Shown here: positions 39,430-47,840 of the stretch, in pieces
How the letters are laid out: each line of letters begins with the position of its first letter
Position numbering within the stretch: the stretch's first letter is position 1
Source: JBOGIF01 sp050742415
Lineage (GTDB): Bacteria; Actinomycetota; Acidimicrobiia; Acidimicrobiales; AC-14
Length of the DNA: 49,123 nt
NCBI GenBank assembly: GCA_050742415.1
Contig: JBOGIF010000045.1
Span: forward strand, 1 to 49,123
Direction of reading: 5' to 3'
The notes under the pieces: generated by a model
Databases searched by the model: none
What the model was told of the DNA's origin: nothing
What the model saw: only the letters and a program-made list of their open reading frames with translations
Program-made: the position numbers and the translations under genes

Positions 39430-41081
39430 GGGGCCAGCCCTCGAGGCGTGACCATGCGGCCGGCCACGACGCGGGTGGTCGACGAGCCCACGATCACGCA
39501 GCTCGCCATGCCCACCAGCGAGGTGTCGAGCGCGGCCAGCGTGGTCACGGCCACGCTTTGGCCGGGCCGGGCGGCGTCGGTGACGACGCCCACCGGCGTC
39601 GAGGGATGCCGGTGCTCCAGGAGGAGCTCCCGGGCGGAGTCGAGCTGCCAGGTCCGGCCGGCCGACCGGGGGTTGTACAGGACGACGACGAGGTCGGCTG
39701 CGGCGGCGGCCCGCAGCCGGGCCTTGATGGCGGACCACGGCGTGCGCAGGTCGGACAGGCTCACGACGGCGTGGTCGTGGCCGAGAGGCGCTCCCAGGAC
39801 GGCGGCGGCGGCGAGGCCCGCGGGCACGCCGGGGACCACGTCGACCTCGACAGCCGTCCCGTCAGCGGCCTCCAGGGCGAGCGAAGCCATGCCGTACACG
39901 CCGGCGTCGCCCGAGCAGACAAGCGCGCAGCGACGGCCGGCGGCGGCTTCGGCCACCGCCTGCTTGGCCCGCACCGCCTCGTCGCCGATGGGGCTGCGGA
40001 CCACCTCCTGGGCCGGGCTCAGCAGGTCGGCGCACTGGTCGACGTAGGGGCCGTAGCCAATGACGACGTCGGCGTGGCGCACGGCGGTCTCGGCTGCAGG
40101 GGTCCGGTGACGCCGGTCGCCCGGGCCCAGGCCGACCACCGACAGATGGCCCCGAGGACGGCGGCGGCGGGCGATGGCGACGGTGGCCGACGCCGAGGCC
40201 CGCTTGGCCACCACCAGCTCGGCACCGGGCCCGGCCGCCGACAGGGCAGCGGCCTCGGCCACGCTGGGGGTGCCGACAGCGGCGCGCACCACCTCGCTCG
40301 GCGTGGGGACATCGACGGTGGCCAACACGGGAGCGGGGAACGTCCGCAGCGGAAGGCCCAGCGCCACGATGGCGGGTTCGGCGGCCTTGCGGTCCAGCGT
40401 CGCCACCTCGGCCACCGATGCCCGGGCCAGGCCGGCTCCTTGCAGGGCCGCGGTCAGGAGGTCAGCCAGCTCGGCGGCCGGTGCGCCGGTCGACGCCCCG
40501 ATCCCGGCGACCAGCGACGGCGGATGGAGCACGGCCGTGCCGGGCGCGGGGGAGAGAGCGAAGTCGGTCACCACGATGCGCTCGGGGCCGGTGCCCGAGT
40601 CGACGACGGAGGCGGGCAGGGGCCAGTCGAGCGGGTTCTCGACGACTGCCCGCCGGCCGTCGAGCATGGCCGCGGTGACTCCTGCCACGTCGCCGGCGGC
40701 GATGAGCCCGGGGAGGCCGTCGATGGCGGCGACGCCGGTCGCGTCGGTGGCGGTGCTCACGACCGGTGTGGCTCCGAGCCAGCCGGCCACCTGCCGGGCC
40801 AGGTCGTTGGCGCCACCGGCATGGCCCCCGCAGAGAGCCACCGCGAACCGCCCGGCCTCGTCCACGCAGACCACTGCCGGGTCGGTGGCCTTGTCGGCCA
40901 GGAGGGGGGCGACGATGCGCACGGCGGCTCCGGTGGCGAGGAACAGGACGAACGCATCCGCGGTCCCAGCCCGCCAGACGTCTGGCACGATCTCGCCGGC
41001 GCGGCCGTGGCGGTGCTCGAACGGCAGCCGGCCGGCCAGGTCTCCTCCCCGCTCGGTGACCGAGACCGACAGGACGTTCAC
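39426..41081 (-). CDS. CbiG-CobJ fusion: cobalt-precorrin-5A hydrolase / precorrin-3B C17-methyltransferase
   Basis: 551 residues. The N-terminal half is CbiG, with FLATGAAVRIVAPLLADKAT, VCVDEAGRFAVALCGGHAGG and VAGIGASTGAPAAELADLL. The C-terminal half from about residue 310 is CobJ/CbiH: HLSVVGLGPGDRRHRTPAAE, VVIGYGPYVDQC, CSGDAGVYGMASLALE and VVPGVPAGLAAAAVLGAPLG, a SAM-binding tetrapyrrole methylase. It both methylates C17 with ring contraction and opens the resulting lactone with loss of acetaldehyde. The start GTG overlaps the cobL stop. Such CbiGH fusions are known, and the presence of CbiG implies the anaerobic pathway. Confidence 0.9.
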   Translation of the reverse strand: MNVLSVSVTERGGDLAGRLPFEHRHGRAGEIVPDVWRAGTADAFVLFLATGAAVRIVAPLLADKATDPAVVCVDEAGRFAVALCGGHAGGANDLARQVAGWLGATPVVSTATDATGVAAIDGLPGLIAAGDVAGVTAAMLDGRRAVVENPLDWPLPASVVDSGTGPERIVVTDFALSPAPGTAVLHPPSLVAGIGASTGAPAAELADLLTAALQGAGLARASVAEVATLDRKAAEPAIVALGLPLRTFPAPVLATVDVPTPSEVVRAAVGTPSVAEAAALSAAGPGAELVVAKRASASATVAIARRRRPRGHLSVVGLGPGDRRHRTPAAETAVRHADVVIGYGPYVDQCADLLSPAQEVVRSPIGDEAVRAKQAVAEAAAGRRCALVCSGDAGVYGMASLALEAADGTAVEVDVVPGVPAGLAAAAVLGAPLGHDHAVVSLSDLRTPWSAIKARLRAAAAADLVVVLYNPRSAGRTWQLDSARELLLEHRHPSTPVGVVTDAARPGQSVAVTTLAALDTSLVGMASCVIVGSSTTRVVAGRMVTPRGLAP

Positions 41082-42298
41082 GGCGTCTGCTCCGAGCCCG
41101 GTCCCCAGGCGACGAGCACGGGGTTCTCGGCCGCCAAGCGGACCCCTCCACCCGGGAGGGCGCATCCTCGGCTGACGCTCACCTGGGCCAGGTTCCCGAG
41201 GCGCCGGTAAGCAGCCGCCGCCCGGTCGAGCGCGGCGTAGGTGGCCACCACCCGGCCACCCGGCCGTAGCCGGGCCAGCACGGCATCGAGCACGTCCAGC
41301 CCGCCTCCACCCACGAAGACCCGGTCGGGGTCGGGCAGCCAGGAGAGGGCGTCTGGGGCGTCACCCGCCACCACCTCGACCGTCACACCGTGGGCGGTAG
41401 CGTTGGCGGCCACCGTTGCCACCGCTTCGGGGTCGCGGTCGACGGCCATCACCCGCAGCGCCGGGGCCAGGAGCGCGCACTCGACGGCCACGCTGCCGCT
41501 TCCGGCGCCGACGTCCCACACGACGCCAACGCGGGGCAGAGCCAGCTTGCCAAGGACCACGGCGCGCACCTCGGCCTTGGTGATCATGCCCTGGCGGTGG
41601 GCGAAGCCGGCTTCGGGCAGCCCCCATGCCAAGGTCTTCTCGCCCGCGCACCCGGCGCTTTCGTGGGAGTTGCCGCCGAGCAGCACGACCACCGACAAGG
41701 GATCCCACGTGCCGGCGCCCAGGCCGGCGAGGTCGGTCGTGGTGACCGTCTCGCCCTCCAGCCCGAGGCGGCTGGCTACCGCTACGGATCGGTAGCCAAC
41801 GCCGAGTTCGGACAGGGCGCGGCCCACCGCTTCCGGCGGGTTCTCGGGCGACGTCAGCACTGCCGCCTTGGGTGCGGCCGCCACCTGCCGGACGGCGTCC
41901 GCGAGGGGTCGGCCGTGGGCCGAGGCGACGAGGGCGTCGTCCCACGAGAGACCTACGCGGGCGAACGCGAGGGCCACCGACGAGGTGGTCGGGTGGACGG
42001 TGAGCGAGGCGGCCCCGAACCGCTCCGCCAGGGCCCTGGTGATCCCGAAGAAGCCGGGGTCACCGGAAGCCAGCACGCACACTGGCCCGGGCTCCGATGC
42101 GACCGCGTCGAGGGCAGGGCCGATGTCGCCCTCGATGGTGACCTGGCGGCTGGCCAGGTGGCTCCAGGCTTCGAGGTGCCGCCGGCCACCCACCACCAGG
42201 TCGGCGGCCTCGACGGCCCGAACCGCCTCCTTGGTCAGCCCGTCGCTCCCCACCACCATGCCGACGACGGTGATCCGGCGCTGCGGTTCCTCACGCAC
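41078..42298 (-). CDS. cobL: Cobalt-precorrin-6B/7 C5,C15-methyltransferase, CbiE-CbiT fusion
   Basis: 406 residues from GTG at 42298. Residues 1-200 are CbiE (ITVVGMVVGSDGLTKEAV, LASGDPGFFGITRALAERFG). Residues 210-406 are CbiT, a Rossmann methyltransferase with GMITKAEVRAVVLGKLALPR and VVWDVGAGSGSVAVECALLA. Together they methylate C5 and C15 and decarboxylate the C12 acetate. The gene overlaps cbiD by 8 nt and the CbiG-CobJ gene by 4 nt. Confidence 0.92.
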   Translation of the reverse strand: MREEPQRRITVVGMVVGSDGLTKEAVRAVEAADLVVGGRRHLEAWSHLASRQVTIEGDIGPALDAVASEPGPVCVLASGDPGFFGITRALAERFGAASLTVHPTTSSVALAFARVGLSWDDALVASAHGRPLADAVRQVAAAPKAAVLTSPENPPEAVGRALSELGVGYRSVAVASRLGLEGETVTTTDLAGLGAGTWDPLSVVVLLGGNSHESAGCAGEKTLAWGLPEAGFAHRQGMITKAEVRAVVLGKLALPRVGVVWDVGAGSGSVAVECALLAPALRVMAVDRDPEAVATVAANATAHGVTVEVVAGDAPDALSWLPDPDRVFVGGGGLDVLDAVLARLRPGGRVVATYAALDRAAAAYRRLGNLAQVSVSRGCALPGGGVRLAAENPVLVAWGPGSEQTP

Positions 42299-43385
42299 GG
42301 GCGACCACCGACTCGCCCTCGAAGTCGACCATGACGACCTCGGTCGGCAAGGCGCCGCCGGTGTGGGCCTCACAGGCCGCCCGGGCCAGCCGGCACAGCT
42401 CGGCCAATGGCTCGGTCACCCCGGCCGCGGTGCAGGCCTCGAAGAAGTGGCGGGCGGTCGCCGTCTCCGTGGCGGCGTCGACGATCGCCAGAGGAGCCCC
42501 GGTGGCCCGAGCGGCGGCGGCCATCAGCTCGCCGTCGACCTTCGACCGGTGGAAGTGGGTCATCATCACGCCGGCCGCCAGCTTGGTGATCTTGCCGGCC
42601 ATGCCGACGAAGACGGCTCGGTGCAGGCCGGCTGCCGCCGCCCGGCGCAGGGCGATGCCGGTGAAGTCGCCGACCTCCACGAAGCACACGTCGGCCAGCT
42701 CGGGACGAAGGCGTGTTGCCGCCCGCTCGGACCGGCTGCCGGTGGCGAGAACCACTTCGGCGTGGCCTTGGGCCGCGGCCACGTCGACCTGCTGGACGAC
42801 CGAGGCGCGGTAGGCGGCAGTGGAGAAGGGACGGACGATCCCGCTGGTGCCGAGGATGGATATGCCCCCGACGATCCCGAGGCGGGCGTTGGAGGTATGC
42901 ACGGCCATCTCCTCGCCGTCGGGCACCGAGAACGTGACGTCGAGAGGCTCGGCCGTCACCTCGGCGACGGCGGCCAGCACCACGCGCCGGGGGACCGGAT
43001 TGATGGCCGGCGCGCCCGGCGCCAGCCCGAGCCCGGGCAGGGTCACCGTGCCCACCCCGGGACCGGCCCGGAGCACGGTGGCGGAGGTCGACGCGAATCG
43101 CACCTCGGCCGTGACCCTGGCGCCGTCGGTGCAGTCGGGGTCGTCGCCGGCATCCTTGACCACGACGGCCCAGGCGCTTGAAGCGCACCGGTCGACGGGC
43201 TCGGCTGGCTCCACTGCGAATCTGATTCGCCTTCCCCCGGGCAGGCCCACCTCCACGGTCGTCGCGAGGGTTCCGGTGACCAGGGCGGTGGTCGCGGCCT
43301 TGGCCGCGGCGCTGGCGCACGTGCCCGTCGTCCAGCCGGTCCGCAGACCAGCGCCGGGCGGAGACGCCGCCCCCGCGGCGCTCAC
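42291..43385 (-). CDS. cbiD: Cobalt-precorrin-5B C1-methyltransferase
   Basis: 364 residues from GTG at 43385. LRTGWTTGTCASAAAKAATT is the invariant CbiD start. ISILGTSGIVRPFSTAAYRA, VVLATGSRSERAA and VFVGMAGKITKLAAGVMMTH complete the family pattern. CbiD uses SAM to methylate C1 and is specific to the anaerobic route. Its start overlaps the cobM stop. Confidence 0.94.
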   Translation of the reverse strand: MSAAGAASPPGAGLRTGWTTGTCASAAAKAATTALVTGTLATTVEVGLPGGRRIRFAVEPAEPVDRCASSAWAVVVKDAGDDPDCTDGARVTAEVRFASTSATVLRAGPGVGTVTLPGLGLAPGAPAINPVPRRVVLAAVAEVTAEPLDVTFSVPDGEEMAVHTSNARLGIVGGISILGTSGIVRPFSTAAYRASVVQQVDVAAAQGHAEVVLATGSRSERAATRLRPELADVCFVEVGDFTGIALRRAAAAGLHRAVFVGMAGKITKLAAGVMMTHFHRSKVDGELMAAAARATGAPLAIVDAATETATARHFFEACTAAGVTEPLAELCRLARAACEAHTGGALPTEVVMVDFEGESVVARA

Positions 43386-44194
43386 CGGGGCCTCCCGGCA
43401 GTTGTCCCGGGCCGGGAACGGCGGCGGAAGCCGTGGGCGAAGCCGGGGGAGTACAGGCGGCTGCGGGCGGCGGAGGACGGATCCGTGCCTGCCGCGCCGG
43501 CCAGTGCCGGGCCGACCAGGACGAGCGTGGTGGTGCGGGCGCCGGTGGCGTCGAGGTCGGCGGCTAGGCAGCCCACGGTGGTGAGCACCACCTGCTCGTC
43601 GGGCTGGGAGGCCCGCACGACGATGGCGGCGGGCGTCTCGGCGGAGTAGGCGCTGCCCGGGGCCAGTAGCTCGGCCACCAGCTCGGCCGGGCGGGCCGCC
43701 GAGAGGAACACGGCCATGGTGGCCCCGGCGGCGGCGAATCCCGCCACCGACTGCCCGGCCGGCATCGACTCTGCCGTACGGCCGCCCAGCCGGGTGAGGA
43801 CGACGGCCTGGGCCACGCCCGGGACGGTCAGCTCCCGTCGCACCGCGGCTGCAGCGGCGCCGAGCGAGCTGACCCCCGGCACGATCTCGAACGGGTGGCT
43901 GTTGGCCAGGCACCAGTCGATCTGCTCCTGCACCGCCCCGTAGACCGAGGGGTCCCCCGAGTGCAGCCGCACGACCGCCGCTTCCGGGGGGGACGCGGCG
44001 TACACGGCAAGCACGTCCTCCAGGGTCATGGAGGCGGAGTCGTGCACCGCCGCCCCGGCGCGCACGTGGCGGAGGACCGCTTCGGGCACGAGCGACGAGG
44101 CCCACACCACCACGTCGGCCGCCGCCAGGCGGTCGCGGGCCCGCAGCGTGAGCAGGTCGGGAGCACCGGGGCCGGCACCGACGAAGGAGATCAC
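43382..44194 (-). CDS. cobM: Precorrin-4 C11-methyltransferase
   Basis: 270 residues from GTG at 44194. ISFVGAGPGAPDLLTLRARD, VVWASSLVPEAVL, RLHSGDPSVYGAVQEQIDWC and IVPGVSSLGAAAAAVRRELT are CobM/CbiF motifs of the tetrapyrrole methylase fold. The C-terminal RRRSRPGTTAGRPR tail is basic and extra. In this early-cobalt operon it acts as CbiF. It overlaps cobI upstream and cbiD downstream by 4 nt each. Confidence 0.93.
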   Translation of the reverse strand: MISFVGAGPGAPDLLTLRARDRLAAADVVVWASSLVPEAVLRHVRAGAAVHDSASMTLEDVLAVYAASPPEAAVVRLHSGDPSVYGAVQEQIDWCLANSHPFEIVPGVSSLGAAAAAVRRELTVPGVAQAVVLTRLGGRTAESMPAGQSVAGFAAAGATMAVFLSAARPAELVAELLAPGSAYSAETPAAIVVRASQPDEQVVLTTVGCLAADLDATGARTTTLVLVGPALAGAAGTDPSSAARSRLYSPGFAHGFRRRSRPGTTAGRPR

Positions 44195-44889
44195 GTCCCG
44201 TCCCGCCCGGCCGGCGGCACGATCACCGTCGCCAGGTAGGTGGCGGGCCTGTCGGCGGCGTCGGCCACCGCCGCCACCCGCTGGCCGGGAAGGCCCAGCA
44301 GCTCACCGACGATGGCTCCGTCCAACCGGCCGGCGTCGGCCAGGCTCTTGGCCACGGCCGGCAGGTGGCGGCCGCCCTTGTAGACGACGATCGTGGCATC
44401 GGGGTCGTCGAGAGCGCCTTCGAGGGCCTCGGGACCGTCGAGGGCCGTCACCAGGCGGAGGTGACCGCGACCCTCGAGCAGGACCGTGCCCGTCCGGGAG
44501 GCCAGGTCCTGGAAGGCGGTGATGCCCGGCACCGTCTCGACCGTGGCCGCGGGCCGCAGGGACTGGACCGCCGCAGCCACCGCGGTGAAGGTGCTGTAGA
44601 CGTTGGGGTCGCCGAGGGTGACAAAAGCAACCACCTCGCCGGCGTCGAGGGCCTCGACCAGGCGCGAGGCGGCGTCGCGGATGGAACCGTCGGCGGTCCC
44701 CATGTCGAAGACAAGTCTCTCGACCATCACGTCGGGGCAGGCCTGGCGGACTATGGCCTCGGCTCGCCCGACAGCGTCGAGGGCAACGGACGGCGCCAGC
44801 ACCCGGTCGGCCTCCCGCAGGACGCGCACCGCCCGCGCCGTCACCAGCTCGGGGTCACCGGGGCCGACACCGACGCCCACCAGCCTCAT
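44191..44889 (-). CDS. cobI: Precorrin-2 C20-methyltransferase
   Basis: 232 residues from ATG at 44889. LVGVGVGPGDPELVTARAVR at the start, FVTLGDPNVYSTFTAVAAAV and TVPGITAFQDLASRTGTVLL identify CobI/CbiL. It methylates C20 of cobalt-factor II. It is the first gene after the cobalamin riboswitch, so the riboswitch controls it and everything down to cbtA. Confidence 0.93.
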   Translation of the reverse strand: MRLVGVGVGPGDPELVTARAVRVLREADRVLAPSVALDAVGRAEAIVRQACPDVMVERLVFDMGTADGSIRDAASRLVEALDAGEVVAFVTLGDPNVYSTFTAVAAAVQSLRPAATVETVPGITAFQDLASRTGTVLLEGRGHLRLVTALDGPEALEGALDDPDATIVVYKGGRHLPAVAKSLADAGRLDGAIVGELLGLPGQRVAAVADAADRPATYLATVIVPPAGRDGT

Positions 44890-45022
44890 CCGGCAACACC
44901 CTCGACCGACGTCGTTGACCGAGCCGGGTGCCTGGCTCCCGGGCAACGCCGCTCGGCGTCTACCCGTCACAGTGGTGGACCGCGCCGGACTCGTCACCGG
45001 CTTCCCGTGGCTTCGGTGCCGG
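44890..45022 (-). promoter_or_regulatory. Cobalamin riboswitch upstream of cobI
   Basis: Read leftward, the region begins CCGGCACC and ends GGTGTTGCCGG right at the cobI ATG, forming a closing P1 stem. In between it has GGGAAGCCGGTGACGAGTCC, then CCACCACTGTGACGG, and later GGGAGCCAGGCACC. These follow the conserved cobalamin-riboswitch core (GGGAAnnnGGTGnnAnTCC, CCnCnACTGTGA, GAGCCAGGnnACC). By family knowledge, adenosylcobalamin binding would block translation or continue to termination. The element abuts the start codon, favouring translational control. It lies after cobB, so cobB escapes it. Confidence 0.88.
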
Positions 45023-45026
45023 AAAT

Positions 45027-46400
45027 CTAGCTGGAACGCGGCCGGGACAACTTGCCTGCGGCGGCGGCGACGAAACGTTCGGCCAGGCTCGGGTCGGCGG
45101 CCAGGTGGAGGTGCACGTAGGACGCCAACAGGGTGGGGGAGGCGAAGCCGCCGATCCCGGTGCCGCTCCGCCCCCGCCAGTCGAGAGCGTCGCCCCGGGG
45201 CGACAGCTGCGAGTAGTGGAACTCGTGGCCCCGGACCTCCGTCCCGGCCGGCCCCAGCGGGTTGTCCACCCGGAATCGCGCCCGGCGGTAGCCGAGGGTC
45301 AGGCGGTCGGTCATGGCTGCCTCGGCGGGCACGGCGCCGGCCAGGGCTCGGCCGTCGAGGGTCCGGGCCAGCCACAACAGGCCCCCGCATTCCGCCCAGG
45401 AGACCAGACCGGCACCGACCCGGGCCCGGACGTCGGCCAGCATCGACCGGTTCGCCGCCAAGCCCTTGGCGAAGCACTCCGGGAAGCCGCCCCCGGCGTA
45501 GAGGGCATCGGCGTCTTCAGGCAGGTACCGGTCCGAGAGCGGGTCGAAGGGCACGATCTCGGCGCCGGCCTGCTCCAGGGCTTCGAGGTTGTCCGGGTAG
45601 ACGAAGCTGAAGGCGCCACCAGCGGCCACGGCCACGCGCACCCGAGCCTGGTGGCGGGCCAGTGGCGGGGCGGCCACCGACAACGTGGAAGCGCCTCGGG
45701 CGAGAGCCAGGATGGCGTCGACGTCGCAGTAGCGCTCGACGGCGGCGGCCAGTGGCGCCAGCGAGCGCCTCACGTCGTCGGGCCTCTCCACCACGGGCAC
45801 CAGCCCGAGGTGGCGGTCCCGCCACGCCAGCCTCGGGTCGCGGCGGAGGGCGCCGAGCACGGGAACTCCCGTCGCCGCTACGGCGGATCGCAACATCTCC
45901 TCGTGGCTGTCGCCGGCCACCCGGTTGAGGACGACGCCGGCGACGTCCACGCTGCGGTCGAAGGTGGCGAACCCGTGGACCATCGCAGCCACCGAGGCCC
46001 CGACGGCCGAGCCGTCCACCACCAGGACGATGGGGGCGTCGAGGAGGCCGGCTGCCTCGGCGGTGCTCGCCGTCGGCCCCTCGGGGTCGCCCGAGCCGTC
46101 GAAGAGACCCATGACGCCCTCCACCACGAGCACGTCGGCTCCGGCGCTCGCCCGCCCGGCCAGGGGGCCAACCGAGGTGGCGCCGCACATCCACGAATCG
46201 AGGTTGCGGCTGGGCCGGCCGGTGGCCAGGGCGTGGTAGCCGGGGTCGACGAAGTCCGGCCCCACCTTGGCGGCGCCGACCACGAGGCCGCGGCGGGCGA
46301 GGGCGGCCATGAGCCCGGTGGCGACGGTCGTCTTGCCGGATCCCGACGACGTGCCGGCCACCACCACCCGGGGTCCGAGCCGGGACGCGGCGTTGGGCAT
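45027..46400 (-). CDS. cobB: Cobyrinic acid a,c-diamide synthase
   Basis: 457 residues from ATG at 46400. RVVVAGTSSGSGKTTVATGL is the P-loop. KVGPDFVDPGYHALATGRPS, VVEGVMGLFDGSGDP and the C-terminal glutamine amidotransferase domain (ALYAGGGFPECFAKGLA, SWAECGGLLWLA with the catalytic Cys, and GHEFHYSQL) define CobB/CbiA. It amidates the a and c acetate side chains using glutamine and ATP. It diverges from ccdA by 104 nt and has its own promoter region, upstream of the riboswitch. Confidence 0.94.
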   Translation of the reverse strand: MPNAASRLGPRVVVAGTSSGSGKTTVATGLMAALARRGLVVGAAKVGPDFVDPGYHALATGRPSRNLDSWMCGATSVGPLAGRASAGADVLVVEGVMGLFDGSGDPEGPTASTAEAAGLLDAPIVLVVDGSAVGASVAAMVHGFATFDRSVDVAGVVLNRVAGDSHEEMLRSAVAATGVPVLGALRRDPRLAWRDRHLGLVPVVERPDDVRRSLAPLAAAVERYCDVDAILALARGASTLSVAAPPLARHQARVRVAVAAGGAFSFVYPDNLEALEQAGAEIVPFDPLSDRYLPEDADALYAGGGFPECFAKGLAANRSMLADVRARVGAGLVSWAECGGLLWLARTLDGRALAGAVPAEAAMTDRLTLGYRRARFRVDNPLGPAGTEVRGHEFHYSQLSPRGDALDWRGRSGTGIGGFASPTLLASYVHLHLAADPSLAERFVAAAAGKLSRPRSS

Positions 46401-46504
46401 GGACGCGCATTCTGGTCCACCGAAGCCCTGGGCGAGCCGCTTGCCTGATCCAGCCCCGTCCCTGCCGGCCGGACCGTCGGTGGGCGTAGGTAGCATCCGA
46501 TGCG

Positions 46505-47239
46505 ATGGGCCTGGAGGTGATCACGCTGCCGCTCGTAGCCGTGGCGGCCGGGATCCTGTCTTTCAGCTCGCCTTGCTGCCTGCCGCTGGTCCCCGGCTAC
46601 CTGTCGTACATGTCGTCGCTACCGGTAGCCGAGCTCGGACGTCGACAGGCCCGCGGAGTGGCGCTCAGGGCTTCACTGCTCTTCGTCGCCGGGTTCACGA
46701 CCGTGTTCACCGCCCTGGGGGTGGCTGCCCAGCTCCTGGGCTCGGTGTTCTTCTCGAACAAGGGCCCGGTGGTGCGGGTGTTCGGGGTGCTGATCATCGC
46801 CCTCGGCCTGTCGACCGCCGGGGTGCTCAAGGTGCCGTTCCTGCAGCGGGAGCGCCGGCTCGACATGACCCGGGTGCCGAAGGGCGCCCGCTGGGCGTTC
46901 CCGATGGGGATGGCCTTCGCCGCCGGCTGGGCGCCTTGCATCGGGCCGGTTCTGGCCGCCATCCTCGCCGCCGCTGCGGCCACCGACACCGTCGTCTGGG
47001 GCGCAGTCCTGCTCGTCCTCTACTCCGCCGGCCTCGGCGTGCCCTTCGTGCTGCTGGCCCTGGGGTTCCAGCGGGCGCAGGGCTCGATGGCGTGGTTGCG
47101 CGACAACGGCCGGCGCATAGAGGTAGCTGGCGGGAGCCTGCTCGTGGTGGTCGGCCTGCTGTTCGTGACCGGGCGTTGGCAGGCCCTTTTCCTGCCGCTC
47201 CAGCGCTGGTTCGCGCGGTTCGGTTGGCCTCCGGTATGA
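46505..47239 (+). CDS. ccdA: CcdA-type thiol-disulfide transporter (DsbD central domain)
   Basis: 244 residues with six membrane helices. The two redox cysteines lie in FSSPCCLPLVPGYLSYM (helix 1) and GWAPCIGPVLAAIL (helix 4), each followed by Pro, as in CcdA. It passes electrons from cytosolic thioredoxin across the membrane to extracellular thioredoxin-like proteins, in cytochrome c maturation and related pathways. ATG overlap (ATGA) with the following TlpA-like gene supports a functional pair. No cytochrome c biogenesis genes are in view. Confidence 0.92.
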   Translation: MGLEVITLPLVAVAAGILSFSSPCCLPLVPGYLSYMSSLPVAELGRRQARGVALRASLLFVAGFTTVFTALGVAAQLLGSVFFSNKGPVVRVFGVLIIALGLSTAGVLKVPFLQRERRLDMTRVPKGARWAFPMGMAFAAGWAPCIGPVLAAILAAAAATDTVVWGAVLLVLYSAGLGVPFVLLALGFQRAQGSMAWLRDNGRRIEVAGGSLLVVVGLLFVTGRWQALFLPLQRWFARFGWPPV

Positions 47240-47829
47240 GCGAGGCGGGCGAGCCTGTAGCCGTCCCCCCTTTGGCCCGGCGCCGCCGCGCGTTGTGGAT
47301 CTCGGCGGCCGTGGCGGCTGTGGTCGGCCTGCTGGTTGCTGCCCTTGCCACCCGCCCGCCGGCTGAGAGCGTGGCCGTGCGCTCGCCCCTCGTCGGCCGG
47401 CCGGCTCCGGCCATCGCCGCGTCCACGATCGACGGCCAGCCCTTCCGTTTGGCAAACCTCCGCGGTCGCTGGGTGGTCCTCAACTACTTCGCCACCTGGT
47501 GCGTGCCGTGCCGCATGGAGCACGCCGACCTCGTCCGCTTCCAGGCGAAGCACGAGGCCGGCCGAGACGCGTCGGTGGTGGCCGTCGTCTACAACGACTC
47601 CTCCCAGGCGGTGAAGGAGTTTCGGGCCGCTGAGGGCGGCACGTGGCCCATGGTGGAGGACCTGAAGGGCCGCATCGCCATCGACTACGGCGTCTCCGGG
47701 GTGCCGGAGTCGTTCCTGATCGACCCGAAGGGCGTCGTGGTGGCCAAGATCCTGGGCGGCGTGCGCTTCGACGACCTCGAGGCCCTCCTGGCCAGGGCCA
47801 AGGCGGGAGAGACGGTCGCACGCTCCTAG
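47236..47829 (+). CDS. Membrane-anchored TlpA/ResA-type thioredoxin
   Basis: 197 residues. A basic N-terminus and one membrane helix (ALWISAAVAAVVGLLVAALA) anchor it outside the cytoplasm. The thioredoxin fold follows, with VVLNYFATWCVPCRMEHADL (WCVPC active site) and the cis-Pro loop GVSGVPESFLIDPKG. It is probably reduced by the preceding CcdA and reduces exported disulfides such as apocytochrome c. The ATG start overlaps the ccdA stop. Confidence 0.92.
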   Translation: MSEAGEPVAVPPLARRRRALWISAAVAAVVGLLVAALATRPPAESVAVRSPLVGRPAPAIAASTIDGQPFRLANLRGRWVVLNYFATWCVPCRMEHADLVRFQAKHEAGRDASVVAVVYNDSSQAVKEFRAAEGGTWPMVEDLKGRIAIDYGVSGVPESFLIDPKGVVVAKILGGVRFDDLEALLARAKAGETVARS

Positions 47830-47840
47830 CATCGGCGGAA

